Shown: positions 25,046 through 33,996, counted from the stretch's first letter. The stretch is DNA of 64,000 bases from Luteimonas granuli (GCF_007795095.1 NZ_CP042218.1:2707001-2771000); one strand, 5' to 3'. A program made the numbers and translations. The notes: generated by a model from the sequence alone, not told the origin.

Positions 25046-26223
25046 GCGACTCCGCCGGCCGCGTGGCCGGAGGCCCAGGCCCACTGGAAGTTGTAGCCGC
25101 CGAGCCAGCCGGTGACGTCCACCACTTCGCCGATGAAGTACAGGCCGGGTACCAGGCGCGACATCATCGTCGATGAGGACAGCCCCCCGGTGTCGACGCC
25201 ACCGAGCGTGACCTCGGCGGTGCGGTAGCCCTCGGTGCCGCTGGCGACCACCGGCCAGGCGTGGAGTGCCGCGGCCGCGTGCGCCAGCGCGGGTTCATCG
25301 AACTGTCGCAGCGGACGGTCGCCGAGCCAGTGCTCGCACAGGCGCTGGGCGAAGCGCCGCGGCATGCATTCCGCGAGTACGGTGCGCAGCTCGCTGGCCG
25401 GACGCGCCGCGCGCTGTTCGCGCAGGAAGGCGAGGGCGTCGATACCCGGCAGCAGGTCGATGGCCAGGGGCTCGCCGGCGTCCCAGTACGACGAGACCTG
25501 CAGGATCGCGGGGCCGCTGAGGCCGCGATGCGTGACCAGCATGGCATTGCGGAAGGACTGGCCGCGGCTGCAGGCCTCGACCTCGAGCGAGACGCCGCTC
25601 AGCCCCTCGAGCCGTTCGGCGTGGCTGCCGGTGAGCACCAGCGGCACCAGGCCGGCGCGCGTGGGCAGCACGGTGTGGCCGAACTGCCGCGCCAGCGCGT
25701 AGCCGAGGCCGCTGCCGCCAAGGCTGGGGATCGACAGCCCGCCACTGGCGACCACCAGCGAGTGCGCCACGACGCGGCCGTGCGCGGTGTCGACCTGGAA
25801 GCCTTCGCCTTCGCGTGCCACGGCGGACACGTCGCAGTCGACATCGACCGCGACGCCGGCGTCGGCGCACTCGTCGAGCAGCATGCGCACGATCTGCTTC
25901 GAGGAGTCGTCGCAGAACAGCTGGCCCAGCTCCTTCTCGTGCCAGGCGATGCCGTGACGGTCGACCATGTCGATGAAGTCCGCGGGGGTGTAGCGCGCCA
26001 GGGCCGATTTGCAGAAGTGCGGGTTGGCCGAGATGAAGTTCGCGGGCGTGGTACCGGTGTTGGTGAAATTGCAGCGGCCGCCGCCGGACATCAGGATCTT
26101 CTTGCCGGGGCGGTTCGCGCGCTCGATCACGCGCACGCTGCGGCCGCGGCGGCCGGCGGTCATCGCGCACATCAGTCCGGCGGCGCCGGCCCCGATGACC
26201 AGCACGTCGCAGGAAATCGTCAT
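25042..26223 (-). CDS. BaiN/RdsA-type NAD(P)/FAD-dependent oxidoreductase
   Basis: A 393-residue flavoprotein of the HI0933/TIGR00275 family. Features in order: VLVIGAGAAGLMCAMTAGRRG (FAD fold, ~7-27), GKKILMSGGGRCNFTNTG (family signature, ~40-57), the inserted substrate domain, and C-terminal YFIGEVVDVTGWLGGYNFQWAWASGHAAG. The family acts on unsaturated ring or bile-acid-like compounds in some bacteria and on rRNA-related or unknown substrates in others; the substrate here is not known. The ATG has no SD; TATCCT lies 6 nt upstream on the same strand. Confidence 0.87.
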   Translation of the reverse strand: MTISCDVLVIGAGAAGLMCAMTAGRRGRSVRVIERANRPGKKILMSGGGRCNFTNTGTTPANFISANPHFCKSALARYTPADFIDMVDRHGIAWHEKELGQLFCDDSSKQIVRMLLDECADAGVAVDVDCDVSAVAREGEGFQVDTAHGRVVAHSLVVASGGLSIPSLGGSGLGYALARQFGHTVLPTRAGLVPLVLTGSHAERLEGLSGVSLEVEACSRGQSFRNAMLVTHRGLSGPAILQVSSYWDAGEPLAIDLLPGIDALAFLREQRAARPASELRTVLAECMPRRFAQRLCEHWLGDRPLRQFDEPALAHAAAALHAWPVVASGTEGYRTAEVTLGGVDTGGLSSSTMMSRLVPGLYFIGEVVDVTGWLGGYNFQWAWASGHAAGGVA

Positions 26224-26229
26224 CGCGAC

Positions 26230-26235
26230 AGGATA
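26230..26235 (-). promoter_or_regulatory. -10-like box 6 nt before the BaiN-type start
   Basis: On the minus strand TATCCT is followed by GTCGCG and the ATG at 26223. Same spacing and box as the DUF6164 gene, suggesting a leaderless mRNA. Confidence 0.4.
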
Positions 26236-26510
26236 GCGGCAGCGTGCGCCCGCTGCGCCTTGCGGTTGCGCGGCTGCGCCGATGTTCTGTGTCGTGGCGT
26301 CCGGTCTCCGGGGCACGGACGTCCTCTTCCAGGGAGTCGGGGAAATGGGCCATCCATGGCCCACTCTCCGCACTCCGCCGCCAGCCACCTCCCGCCCGAT
26401 CGTCCGCGGCTTCGTGAAGATTCCTCTCCCGACTCGGGGTGGTGGCGTGCAGTTGGCGCGTTGTCGCACTTCTGGCGCACCGTCGCGCCTTGAAATCGCT
26501 TCGTCGGGGT

Positions 26511-26636
26511 CCGCGCAGCCGGTCCCGCGCTCAGGAGCGGCTCCGTTGTGGCCCGCGCAGCCCGTCCCCCGCACAGGAGCGGCTCCGTTGTGGCCCGCGC
26601 AGCCCGTCCCCCGCACAGGAGCGGCTCCGTTGTGGT
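26511..26636 (+). repeat. 42-bp tandem repeat, three units plus a diverged fourth
   Basis: Units start at 26511, 26553 and 26595, each beginning CCGCGCAGCC and ending CTCCGTTGTGG; the fourth start at 26637 merges into the left arm of R1. Two related units lie at 61431-61505. The period is a multiple of three, which is why spurious frames stay open. Confidence 0.85.
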
Positions 26637-26643
26637 CCGCGCT

Positions 26644-26760
26644 GCCCGTCCCGCGCACAGGGGGTGTGCTCCCCCGGCCGTCTCCGCGTCCTGCTCCCAT
26701 CGGCCGGCCGCCGGCCATCCATGGCCGGCTGTCCGCACACCCCCTGTGCGCGGGACGGGC
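26644..26760 (+). repeat. stem-loop repeat element, copy R1
   Basis: Perfect 26-bp inverted repeat (26644-26669 with 26735-26760; starts GCCCGTCCCG, ends GGGGGTGTGC) enclosing a 65-nt core with further palindromes (GGCCATCCATGGCC). The whole 117 bp is repeated at 61506-61622 with one change. Confidence 0.9.
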
Positions 26761-26884
26761 TCCAACGTTCTGCGGCTTCGGGACGGAAGATCAAAAGCGG
26801 CGGAGCCGGGCAGCTCCCGGTCATGACGCCCCGTTTCAACGTCGACGTCGACGTGGCCCTCTTCCCGACCGCACGAAAGGTCGT

Positions 26885-26999
26885 GCCCGCCGCGGATGCA
26901 GGGGGGATGCCCAGAGCCGGCCATGGATGGCCGGCGGCCGGATCTGGGAGCAGGACGCGGAGAATCCGCTGGGCATCCCCCCCTGCGTCCGTGGCGGGC
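26885..26999 (-). repeat. stem-loop repeat element, copy R2, inverted orientation
   Basis: Arms 26885-26912 and 26971-26999 pair over 28 nt with two G-U wobbles and one bulge in a G run. The enclosed 58 nt is the reverse complement of the R1 core over ~45 nt (TCTCCGCGTCCTGCTCCCA, then GCCGGCCATCCATGGCCGG). Arm sequences differ from R1 but stay complementary. Confidence 0.85.
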
Positions 27000-27055
27000 G
27001 GCCAGGACTCGAACGGAGCGTCAGTGGCGGCCGGCCAGGACTCGAACGGAGCGTC
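27000..27055 (+). repeat. 33-bp tandem repeat, two units
   Basis: GGCCAGGACTCGAACGGAGC begins at 27000 and again at 27033, identical over 23 bp, with a GC-rich spacer between. Confidence 0.8.
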
Positions 27056-27061
27056 CCCCCG

Positions 27062-27067
27062 TAGAAT
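27062..27067 (+). promoter_or_regulatory. -10-like box 6 nt before a leader reading frame
   Basis: TAGAAT, then GCGCGG, then ATG 27074. It is nearly identical to the trhO start region (TAGAATGCGGCGATG at 33985). It marks a probable transcription start at the ATG. Confidence 0.45.
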
Positions 27068-27073
27068 GCGCGG

Positions 27074-27142
27074 ATGCGAAACGCAGCCCGACATTCCCTG
27101 GAGCCCCCTGCAGCCGCGACTCCCTGCGGAGCGCACGCATGA
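27074..27142 (+). CDS. possible 22-residue leader peptide
   Basis: ATG 27074 to TGA 27140-27142 encodes MRNAARHSLEPPAAATPCGA plus two more residues. The ATG sits 6 nt behind a TAGAAT box, so it would be the first codon of a leaderless mRNA. Its TGA overlaps the ATG of the downstream membrane-protein gene (ATGA), an arrangement typical of translational coupling. Conservation is unknown; this could also be just the 5' UTR of the downstream gene. Confidence 0.35.
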   Translation: MRNAARHSLEPPAAATPCGAHA

Positions 27143-27315
27143 GCTGGCTCGGCCTGGTCGCGATCATCATCGGCCTCTACCTGGCGTTCAAGGTCGCCGG
27201 CATGGTGCTGAAGCTCGCGCTGTGGCTGCTGATCGTGGTCGCCGCCTACTGGTGGCTCGCGCCGCTCTTCGGCTGGCCGGCGCTGGAGGAAGTCATCCAC
27301 GTCCTCGGTCCCTGA
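27139..27315 (+). CDS. 58-residue membrane protein
   Basis: A small protein with one long or two short hydrophobic segments (LGLVAIIIGLYLAFKVAGMV and LKLALWLLIVVAAYWWLAPL) ending in a short soluble tail. GGAG lies ~8-10 nt before the ATG. No family is certain. It is convergent with the helicase gene and may be cotranslated with the 22-codon frame that overlaps its start. Confidence 0.6.
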   Translation: MSWLGLVAIIIGLYLAFKVAGMVLKLALWLLIVVAAYWWLAPLFGWPALEEVIHVLGP

Positions 27316-27378
27316 GCGGGATCGCCGCGATGGCGGCTCCCACCCCGCCAGGGCGGCTGCAGGATCGCGGAACAGCGC

Positions 27379-29200
27379 TTATTCCGGGCGGGGACCCTTG
27401 CGGTGCGGCTTGCGTGGCGGGAAGGGCTTCTTGCCGAATCCCTTCTTCGCGAACGGTTTGCGCGCCGGCGCCTTGCCGGCGGTGTCGGGCGCTTCGCCAT
27501 CCGGGGTGATGCGCAGCTGCTGCCCCGCGCACCGCACGCCCTTGAGATGGGCCATGGTCTGCGGCGGCATGCCCTCGGGCAGGTCGATCAGGCTGTGGTC
27601 CTCGAAGATCTCGATGCGACCGATGTGCCGGGAATCGATGTTGGCCTCGTTCGCGATCGCGCCGACGATGTTGCCCGGCTTGACGCCATGGTCGTAGCCG
27701 ACCTCGACCCGGAAGGTCTGCATGCCCGGCTGCGGCGGACGCGGCACGCGCTCCTTCTTCGGGAAGGCGGGGCGGTCGCCGCGGTCGGCGTACTCGCCGC
27801 GTTCGTGGCGGCCCGGACGCTCGCGGAAGCCGCGCTCGTCGCCGAAGGGCGCGGCGGGGCGTGGCTCGCGCTTCGGCGCCTCCATCAGCAGCGGCACGTC
27901 GCCGCGGGCCATCTTCGCCAGCGCCGCGGCGATCTCCACCGCCGGCACGTTGAATTCCTGCTCGTAGTCCTCGACCAGGGACTGGAACAGCGCCAGTTCG
28001 CCGGCCGCCAGGGTGTCGGTGATCGCCTGCTTGAACTTTCCGATGCGGGCGTCGTTGACGTTCTCCACGGTCGGCAGGTCCATCTGCTCGATCGGCTGCC
28101 GGGTCGCGCGCTCGATCGCGCGCAGCAGGTTGCGTTCGCGCGGAGCGATGAACAGGATCGCCTCGCCGCTGCGCCCGGCGCGGCCGGTGCGGCCGATGCG
28201 GTGGACGTAGCTCTCGGTGTCGTAGGGCACGTCGTAGTTCAGCACGTGGCTGATGCGGTCGACGTCCAGGCCGCGCGCGGCGACGTCGGTCGCGACCAGG
28301 ATGTCGATCTTGCCGTCCTTGAGCTGGGCGATCGTGCGCTCGCGCTGGACCTGCGCGATGTCGCCGTTGATCGCGGCGGCGGCGAAGCCGCGCGCCTGCA
28401 GCTTCTCGGCCAGTTCCTCGGTCGCGATCTTGGTGCGCGTGAACACGATCATGCCATCGAAGGGTTCGGCCTCCAGGATCCGCGTCACCGCGTCAAGCTT
28501 GTTGGTGCCGCTGACCATCCAGTAGCGCTGGCGGATGTTGCGTGCGGTCGTGGTGGCGGCCTTGATCGAGACCTCCACCGGATCCTTCAGGTAGGTCTGG
28601 GCGATGCGCCGGATCGGCGGCGGCATGGTGGCCGAAAACAGCGCGACCTGGCGGGTCTCCGGGGTGCGCGCGAGCACCGCCTCGACGTCGTCGATGAAGC
28701 CCATGCGCAGCATTTCGTCGGCCTCGTCGAGCACCAGCATGCGCAGCTCGGAGAGGTCCAGCGAGCCCTTCTCGATGTGGTCGATCACACGCCCCGGGGT
28801 GCCCACGATCACCTGCACCCCGCGGCGCAGCGCCTGCAGCTGTGGGCCGTAGCCCTGGCCGCCGTAGATCGGAAGCACCTGGAAGCCGGGCATGAAGGCG
28901 GCGTACTTCTGGAAGGCCTCGGCGACCTGGATCGCCAGTTCGCGGGTGGGCGCGAGCACCAGCACCTGGGGCTTGCGCGCGGCCGGGTCGAGGCGCGCCA
29001 TCGCCGGCAGGGCGAAGGCGGCGGTCTTGCCGGTGCCGGTCTGCGCCTGGCCGAGCACGTCGCGCCCTTCCATGAGCGGCGGGATGGTGGCGGCCTGGAT
29101 CGGCGAGGGGGGATTCATAGCCGACCGCGGCCAGCGCCTGCAGCAGCGGCTGCGGCAGGCCAAGGTCGGTGAACAGCGGAGTGGGGGTGTCGGAACTCAT
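27379..29200 (-). pseudogene. DEAD-box ATP-dependent RNA helicase (CsdA/DeaD-like), single-base frameshift
   Basis: About 607 residues across two frames. The N-terminus (MSSDTPTPLFTDLGLPQPLL to GYESP) starts at 29200; after a run of six C (G on plus strand, 29107-29112) the frame changes and continues PSPIQAATIPPL. With five C the protein is intact. All motifs are present: Q motif, AQTGTGKT, PTRELA, TPGR, DEAD, SAT, ARGLD, HRIGRTGR. A DbpA-type RNA-binding domain follows (GVKPGNIVGAIANEANIDSR, IGRIEIFEDHSLIDLP), then a basic tail. It should unwind RNA in ribosome assembly or cold response. A TAGAAT -10 lies at 29241-29246 (minus). A sequence error is the most likely explanation of the shift. 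Confidence 0.82.
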
Positions 29201-29240
29201 CGGCGGCCTCTTGCGGGCCGGATGGCCTGGCGGGGTGGGG

Positions 29241-29246
29241 ATTCTA
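29241..29246 (-). promoter_or_regulatory. -10-like box of the helicase gene
   Basis: TAGAAT on the minus strand lies ~40 nt before the ATG at 29200. No -35 is obvious. Confidence 0.35.
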
Positions 29247-29269
29247 CGCGCGACGGCGCGCGTGCGCCG

Positions 29270-30115
29270 TCAGGAGGTGCGCGTGGCCAGTCGCTGGCCG
29301 AGCTTCACGGGTGTTTCCGCGCCCAGCCCCGGCGCGAGCGCGGCCACGCCCGGCGGCAGCAGCACGATCACGGTCGAGCCGTAGTTGAAGCGGGCCATCT
29401 CGTCGAAGCGCGCCAGTTCGACCGTCGAGTCCGCGTAGTCCTTGCCGGTCACGCGATCGCCGTAAGCCGGGATCTCCTCTCCGCTCCAGACCGTCTCCAC
29501 GCCCGACACGAGAAGCGCGCCCACCATCACCACCGCCATCGGGCCGAAGTCGGTTTCGAAATGGCAGACCAGGCGCTCGTTGCGCGCGAACAGCCGCGGC
29601 ACCTTGGCCACCGCGCGTGGTCCCACGCTGAACAGGCGGCCGGGCACGTGCACCGTGCGCAACAGCCGCCCGCTCCAGGGCATGTGCACCCGGTGGTAGT
29701 CGCGCGGCGAGAGATAGACCGTGGCGAACAGGCCCCCGTCGTAGGGCGCGGCGGCGGCACCTTCGCCCAGCAGTTCCGCGGCGGTGAACCAGCGTCCCTT
29801 GGCCTGGAAGATCCGCCCGTCCTCGATCGGTCCGCACTGGCTGATGCGGCCGTCGGCCGGCATCAGGATCGCGGCCGGATCGGGATCGGGCACGCGCGCG
29901 CCGGGACGCAGGGCGCGGGTGAAGAAGGCGTTGAACGTCGGGTAGGCGGCAGGGTCGGCGTCCGCCGCTTCCTCCAGGTCCACCCCGAAGCGCCGGACCA
30001 CGGTGTCGATCAGCCAGCGGCTGACGCGGGGATGGTCGGACCAGGCCAGGCGGCGTGCCATCGATGAGAGCAGCCTGTGCGGCAGCACATGGGTCAGCGC
30101 GGTGACCAGGCTCAT
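29270..30115 (-). CDS. psd: phosphatidylserine decarboxylase proenzyme
   Basis: A 281-residue inner-membrane enzyme that makes phosphatidylethanolamine from phosphatidylserine. Features include [44 protein letters not shown] (catalytic His region) and the self-cleavage site NYGST with Ser247, which becomes the pyruvoyl group; the alpha chain is the last 35 residues. Length fits the short (type I) family. Its ATG overlaps the stop of the upstream SCO gene by 4 bp. Confidence 0.93.
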   Translation of the reverse strand: MSLVTALTHVLPHRLLSSMARRLAWSDHPRVSRWLIDTVVRRFGVDLEEAADADPAAYPTFNAFFTRALRPGARVPDPDPAAILMPADGRISQCGPIEDGRIFQAKGRWFTAAELLGEGAAAAPYDGGLFATVYLSPRDYHRVHMPWSGRLLRTVHVPGRLFSVGPRAVAKVPRLFARNERLVCHFETDFGPMAVVMVGALLVSGVETVWSGEEIPAYGDRVTGKDYADSTVELARFDEMARFNYGSTVIVLLPPGVAALAPGLGAETPVKLGQRLATRTS

Positions 30116-30756
30116 CTCGCGGGCGCCCCGGTGAGCGCGATGAGATCGGCGGCGATCGCGGCCGGATCCAGGGGGCCCTGCACCACGCCGGCCATGCGTC
30201 CTTCGGGATCCAGTACGGCGAGCGCGGCGGAGTGGTCGATGGTGTAGGCATCCGCCGGCGCACCCTCTGGCCCCGGCGCCTTCATGAACACCAGCGACAG
30301 CGAGCGCGCGAAGTCCTCCAGCGCCGGGATGTCGGCGGTGGCCGCCAGGGTGTCACGGTGGAAGAAGGCGGCGTACTCGCCGATGCGGTCCGGGCTGTCG
30401 CGCTCGGGGTCCACCGAGACGAACAGCACCCGCGGCCGCTGCGCCTCGGGCAGCGGTTCCCATTCCTTCTGCGCGCGGGAGAGGTCGGCCAGCGTGGTCG
30501 GGCAGACATCGGGGCAGTGGGTGAAGCCCAGGAAGACCAGGGTCCAGTGGCCGTGCAGCTCGCCCGGCACCAGCTGGGTGCCGTCGGACTGTTGCAGGGC
30601 GAAGGGCGGCAGCTCGCGCGGCTGCGGGAACAGGCGCACCGCGGCGAGTTCCGGGGCGGGCGCGCTCTCGCGGCCGAACCACTGCTGCGACGCCACCAGG
30701 CCGAGGCCTGCGGCGAGGGCGACCACGAGCACGATCAGGACGCTACGGTTGAACAT
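30112..30756 (-). CDS. SCO family protein (copper chaperone/redox protein)
   Basis: A 214-residue membrane-anchored thioredoxin-fold protein. TM helix ~5-24 ([17 protein letters not shown]), copper site [12 protein letters not shown] (Cys81, Cys85) and His175 in [12 protein letters not shown]/SenC proteins deliver copper to the CuA centre of cytochrome c oxidase or act as disulfide reductases in the periplasm. Start 30756 has GAGG ~5 nt upstream. It is the first gene of a two-gene unit with psd. Confidence 0.9.
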   Translation of the reverse strand: MFNRSVLIVLVVALAAGLGLVASQQWFGRESAPAPELAAVRLFPQPRELPPFALQQSDGTQLVPGELHGHWTLVFLGFTHCPDVCPTTLADLSRAQKEWEPLPEAQRPRVLFVSVDPERDSPDRIGEYAAFFHRDTLAATADIPALEDFARSLSLVFMKAPGPEGAPADAYTIDHSAALAVLDPEGRMAGVVQGPLDPAAIAADLIALTGAPAR

Positions 30757-30864
30757 GTGGCCTCGGCGGAACGGCAAGGCCGGCCATGATAGCGGCTGCG
30801 CGCAGGCCCGGCAGCGGCTCGCCTATACTGCGGAACCCGGCGAAAAGGGCCGCGAACGCGCGCC

Positions 30865-31852
30865 ATGACCACGCACCAGCTCCTGACCATCATCGACCTG
30901 ATCCGCTATGGCGCCAGCCGGTTCAACGCGGCGGGCCTGACCTTCGGCCACAGCTACGACAACGCCCTGGACGAGGCGACCCAGCTCACCCTCCACGCCC
31001 TGCACCTGCCGCACGACCTGAGTCCGGTCTACGGCCAGGCCCGGGTGACCGAGGCCGAAAAGGAAGAGGTGCTGGGCCTGTTCATCCGCCGCATCGAGGA
31101 GCGGATCCCGGCCGCCTATCTCTGCGGCGAGGCCTGGTTCGCGGGGCTGAGCTTCAAGAGCGACCGCCGAGCCCTGGTGCCGCGCTCGCCGATCGCCGAA
31201 CTGATCGAGTCCGGCTTCTGAACCCTGGCTGGCCGGGCGCGAGGTGCGCCGGGCGCTCGACCTCTGCACCGGCTCGGGCTGCATCGCCATCGCCATGGCG
31301 CACTACAACCCGGACTGGCACGTCGATGGCGTCGACCTGAGCCCCGAGGCGCTGTCGCTGGCGAAGGAGAACGAGCGCAGGCTGGGGGTACGCAACGTCC
31401 GCTTCCTCGAGTCCGACCTGTTCTCCTCGCTGCAGGGCGAACACTACGACCTGATCGTCAGCAACCCGCCCTACGTCACCAATGCCGAGACCGACGCGCT
31501 CCCGCGGGAGTATTCGTACGAGCCCGAGATGGGCCTGCGCGCCGGCAACGACGGCCTGGACCTGGTGCTGAGGATCCTGCGCGACGCTCCGCTGCATCTG
31601 TCCGAGGACGGCCTGCTGGTCTGCGAGGTCGGCGAGGCCGAGCGCGCGCTGTCGGCCCTGCTGCCGGAACTGCCGCTGATGTGGGTGGAGTTCAAGGTCG
31701 GGCAGATGGGCGTGTTCGTGGCCGAACGCCACGACCTGGTGACGCACAACCGGCGCATCGCCGCGCTGGCGGCGGAGCGCCAGGGCGGCGTGGCCGCCGG
31801 CGCCGCGGCTCCGGCTCCCGCCCCGGCCAGCGGGCCGGACGGCCTGTTCTGA
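30865..31852 (+). pseudogene. prmB: 50S ribosomal protein L3 glutamine methyltransferase PrmB, frameshifted
   Basis: First part 30865-31221 (MTTHQLLTIIDLIRYGASRF to ELIESGF, then TGA); second part continues without a gap from GAA at 31222 (EPWLAGREVRRALDLCTGSGCIAIA). Removing one T at 31219-31221 restores a ~328-residue enzyme. The methyltransferase fold shows DLCTGSGCIAIA and the catalytic NPPY (VSNPPYVTNAE). PrmB methylates a Gln of ribosomal protein L3. The tail ([19 protein letters not shown]) is low complexity. TATACT at 30824-30829 may be the -10. The clean join argues for a sequence error; a programmed +1 shift at TTC-TGA is the alternative. Confidence 0.82.
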
Positions 31853-31895
31853 TGGGCGCGCCCGCGGGCCGGTCGCGGCGCCACGGGGCGCGGCC

Positions 31896-33005
31896 ATGAA
31901 CACCTTCGGGCAGCTGCTGCGGGTCACGACCTTCGGCGAGTCGCACGGACCGGCCATCGGCTGCGTGGTCGACGGCTGCCCCCCGGGCATCCCCCTGGCT
32001 CCGGAGGACTTCGCGCGCGACCTCGAGCGCCGCGCCACCGGGCGCACGCGCCACACCTCGGCGCGGCGCGAGGAGGACGCGATCGAGATCCTCTCCGGCG
32101 TGTATGAGGGCCTCACCACCGGCACCCCGATCGCGCTGCTCGTCCGCAACACCGACGCGCGCAGCCGCGACTACGCCGCGATCGCCGGGCAGTTCCGTCC
32201 GGGCCACGCCGACTACGCCTACTGGCAGAAATACGGCATCCGCGACCCGCGCGGCGGCGGCCGCAGTTCCGCGCGCGAGACCACCATGCGGGTCGCCGCG
32301 GGGGTGATCGCGAAGAAGTGGCTGGCCGACCGTCACGGCGTGCGGGTGCGCGGCCACCTGGCGCAGATCGGCGACATCATGCCGCGAAGCCACGACTGGG
32401 ATGCGGTCGAAGGCAATCCGTTCTTCTGGCCCGACGCGGCCCAGGTGCCGGAGCTGGAGGCGTACATGGACGCACTGCGCAAGTCCGGTGATTCGGTGGG
32501 CGCACGCGTCGCCGTGGTCGCCGACGGCGTGCCGCCCGGATGGGGCGAGCCGGTCTACGGCAAGCTCGACGCCGGCATCGCCGCGGCGATGATGTCGATC
32601 AACGCGGTCAAGGGCGTGGAGATCGGGGACGGTTTCGCCAGCGTCGCGCAGAGGGGCAGCGCCCACCGCGATCCGATGACGCCCGCGGGCTTCCTGTCCA
32701 ACCATGCAGGCGGTGTGCTCGGCGGCATCAGCAGCGGCCAGCAGGTCGTCTGTTCGGTGGCGTTCAAGCCGACCTCGAGCCTGCGCCTGCCGGTGGCAGG
32801 CCTGGACGTCGACGGGCAGGTCGTGGACATCGTCACCACCGGCCGCCACGACCCCTGCGTCGGCATCCGCGCGACGCCGATCTGCGAGGCCATGCTGGCG
32901 CTGGAGCTGATGGACCAGGCGCTTCGCCACCGCGCCCAGTGCGGCGACGTCGGCGAGGTCGCGCCGCGCATCCCGGCGTCGGCCGGCGGCCGGGATGATG
33001 GCTGA
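31896..33005 (+). CDS. aroC: chorismate synthase
   Basis: A 369-residue enzyme of normal length that converts EPSP to chorismate, the last shared step of aromatic biosynthesis, using reduced FMN. Signatures: [65 protein letters not shown], and [25 protein letters not shown]. The end overlaps the next gene's start by 11 bp. It feeds the trp genes found 6 kb downstream. Confidence 0.96.
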   Translation: MNTFGQLLRVTTFGESHGPAIGCVVDGCPPGIPLAPEDFARDLERRATGRTRHTSARREEDAIEILSGVYEGLTTGTPIALLVRNTDARSRDYAAIAGQFRPGHADYAYWQKYGIRDPRGGGRSSARETTMRVAAGVIAKKWLADRHGVRVRGHLAQIGDIMPRSHDWDAVEGNPFFWPDAAQVPELEAYMDALRKSGDSVGARVAVVADGVPPGWGEPVYGKLDAGIAAAMMSINAVKGVEIGDGFASVAQRGSAHRDPMTPAGFLSNHAGGVLGGISSGQQVVCSVAFKPTSSLRLPVAGLDVDGQVVDIVTTGRHDPCVGIRATPICEAMLALELMDQALRHRAQCGDVGEVAPRIPASAGGRDDG

Positions 33006-33987
33006 GCCGCGTCCCCGGGTCTGGGTGTCGCAGCCGCTGTACGCGGACCTCGAGGCGCGGCTGGACGAATGGTTCGAGGTCGCGCGCACGCCGCGGGTCA
33101 CCGACCACGCGCCCGGGGCGATCGCCGCAGCGCTCGCCGATGCCGATGGTGCCCTGGTCACGCTCAACGACCGGATCGGCGAAACCGAGGTGGCCGGCGC
33201 GTCGCGGCTGCGCGCGGTGGCCAACGTCGGCGTCGGCTACGACAACCTCGATGTCGCGGCGCTGGCGGCGCGCGGCATCGTCGCCACCAACACGCCCGGC
33301 GTGCTCACCGAAACCACCGCCGACTTCGGCTTCGCGCTGATGATGGCCGCGGCGCGCCGCATCACCGAGGCCGAACACTGGCTGCGCGACGGGCGCTGGC
33401 AGGGCTGGGGCTTCCATGAGCTGCTCGGCGCCGAGATCCACGGCAGCACGCTGGGCATCCTCGGCATGGGCCGGATCGGCCAGGGCATCGCCCGGCGCGC
33501 GCGCGGCTTCGGCATGCGCGTGCTGTACCACAACCGCCACCGGCTGCCCGAGGCCGTGGAGGAGGCCTGCGCCGCGACGTGGACCACGCGCGCGGCGCTG
33601 CTGGCAGACTCCGACCACCTCGTGCTGGTGCTGCCGTACACCGCGGACAACCACCACATCATCGACGCCGGGGCGCTGGCCGCGATGAAGCCGACGGCCA
33701 CGCTGACCAATATCGCCCGCGGCGGCCTGGTCGACGAGGGCGCGCTGGCCGAGGCCTTGCAGTCCGGCCGCCTGGCCGCCGCCGGGCTCGACGTGTTCGA
33801 GGGCGAGCCGGCGGTGGATCCGCGGCTGCTCGCGTGCCGCAACGTGGTGCTGACGCCACACGTCGCGAGCGCCAGCCTGCCCACGCGCCGCGCGATGGTG
33901 GCGCTGGCGGTGGACAACCTGGTCGCGGCGATGGGATTCGGCCCCGATGCCGGACATCCGCCGAGCCCGGTGACGCGCATTCCGTAG
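32995..33987 (+). CDS. D-2-hydroxyacid dehydrogenase (glyoxylate/hydroxypyruvate reductase-like)
   Basis: A 330-residue NAD(P)-dependent D-isomer-specific dehydrogenase. NAD fold GMGRIGQG (157-164); catalytic Arg242 (NIARGG), Glu271 (DVFEGEP) and His289 (TPHVASA) are all present. The N-terminal half has [10 protein letters not shown], as in glyoxylate reductases such as GhrB. It probably reduces glyoxylate or hydroxypyruvate in the cytoplasm; the exact substrate is inferred. It overlaps aroC by 11 bp and likely shares its transcript. Confidence 0.88.
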   Translation: MMAEPRPRVWVSQPLYADLEARLDEWFEVARTPRVTDHAPGAIAAALADADGALVTLNDRIGETEVAGASRLRAVANVGVGYDNLDVAALAARGIVATNTPGVLTETTADFGFALMMAAARRITEAEHWLRDGRWQGWGFHELLGAEIHGSTLGILGMGRIGQGIARRARGFGMRVLYHNRHRLPEAVEEACAATWTTRAALLADSDHLVLVLPYTADNHHIIDAGALAAMKPTATLTNIARGGLVDEGALAEALQSGRLAAAGLDVFEGEPAVDPRLLACRNVVLTPHVASASLPTRRAMVALAVDNLVAAMGFGPDAGHPPSPVTRIP

Positions 33988-33990
33988 AAT
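33985..33990 (+). promoter_or_regulatory. -10-like box 6 nt before trhO
   Basis: TAGAAT-GCGGCG-ATG with no SD; candidate leaderless promoter. It sits at the stop codon of the dehydrogenase gene. Confidence 0.45.
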
Positions 33991-33996
33991 GCGGCG

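Larger units (their letters stand above)
26224..27073. repeat. 850-bp intergenic mosaic of repeats, no gene supported
   Basis: This region is made almost entirely of repeated DNA: a degenerate stem-loop element (~26290-26440), a segment shared with 61.4 kb (26446-26470), three 42-bp tandem units (26511-26636), stem-loop R1 (26644-26760), a shared tail (26761-26800), stem-loop R2 in opposite orientation (26885-26999) and two 33-bp tandem units (27000-27055). Long open frames cross it on both strands, but they consist of translated repeats and have no SD or conserved domain. Confidence 0.8.

Noticed and set aside
26511-26669. Possible CRISPR array from 42-bp repeats
   Set aside because: Units are directly contiguous without unique spacers, and no cas genes are present.
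27000-27055. GGACTCGAAC looks like the reverse complement of a tRNA T-loop
   Set aside because: No acceptor, D-arm or anticodon arm can be built around it; coincidence within a tandem repeat.
26282-27509. Long open frames on both strands through the 26-27 kb mosaic, with 14-residue repeats
   Set aside because: They are translations of the 42-bp and stem-loop repeats, have no SD or domain, and overlap each other and real genes.
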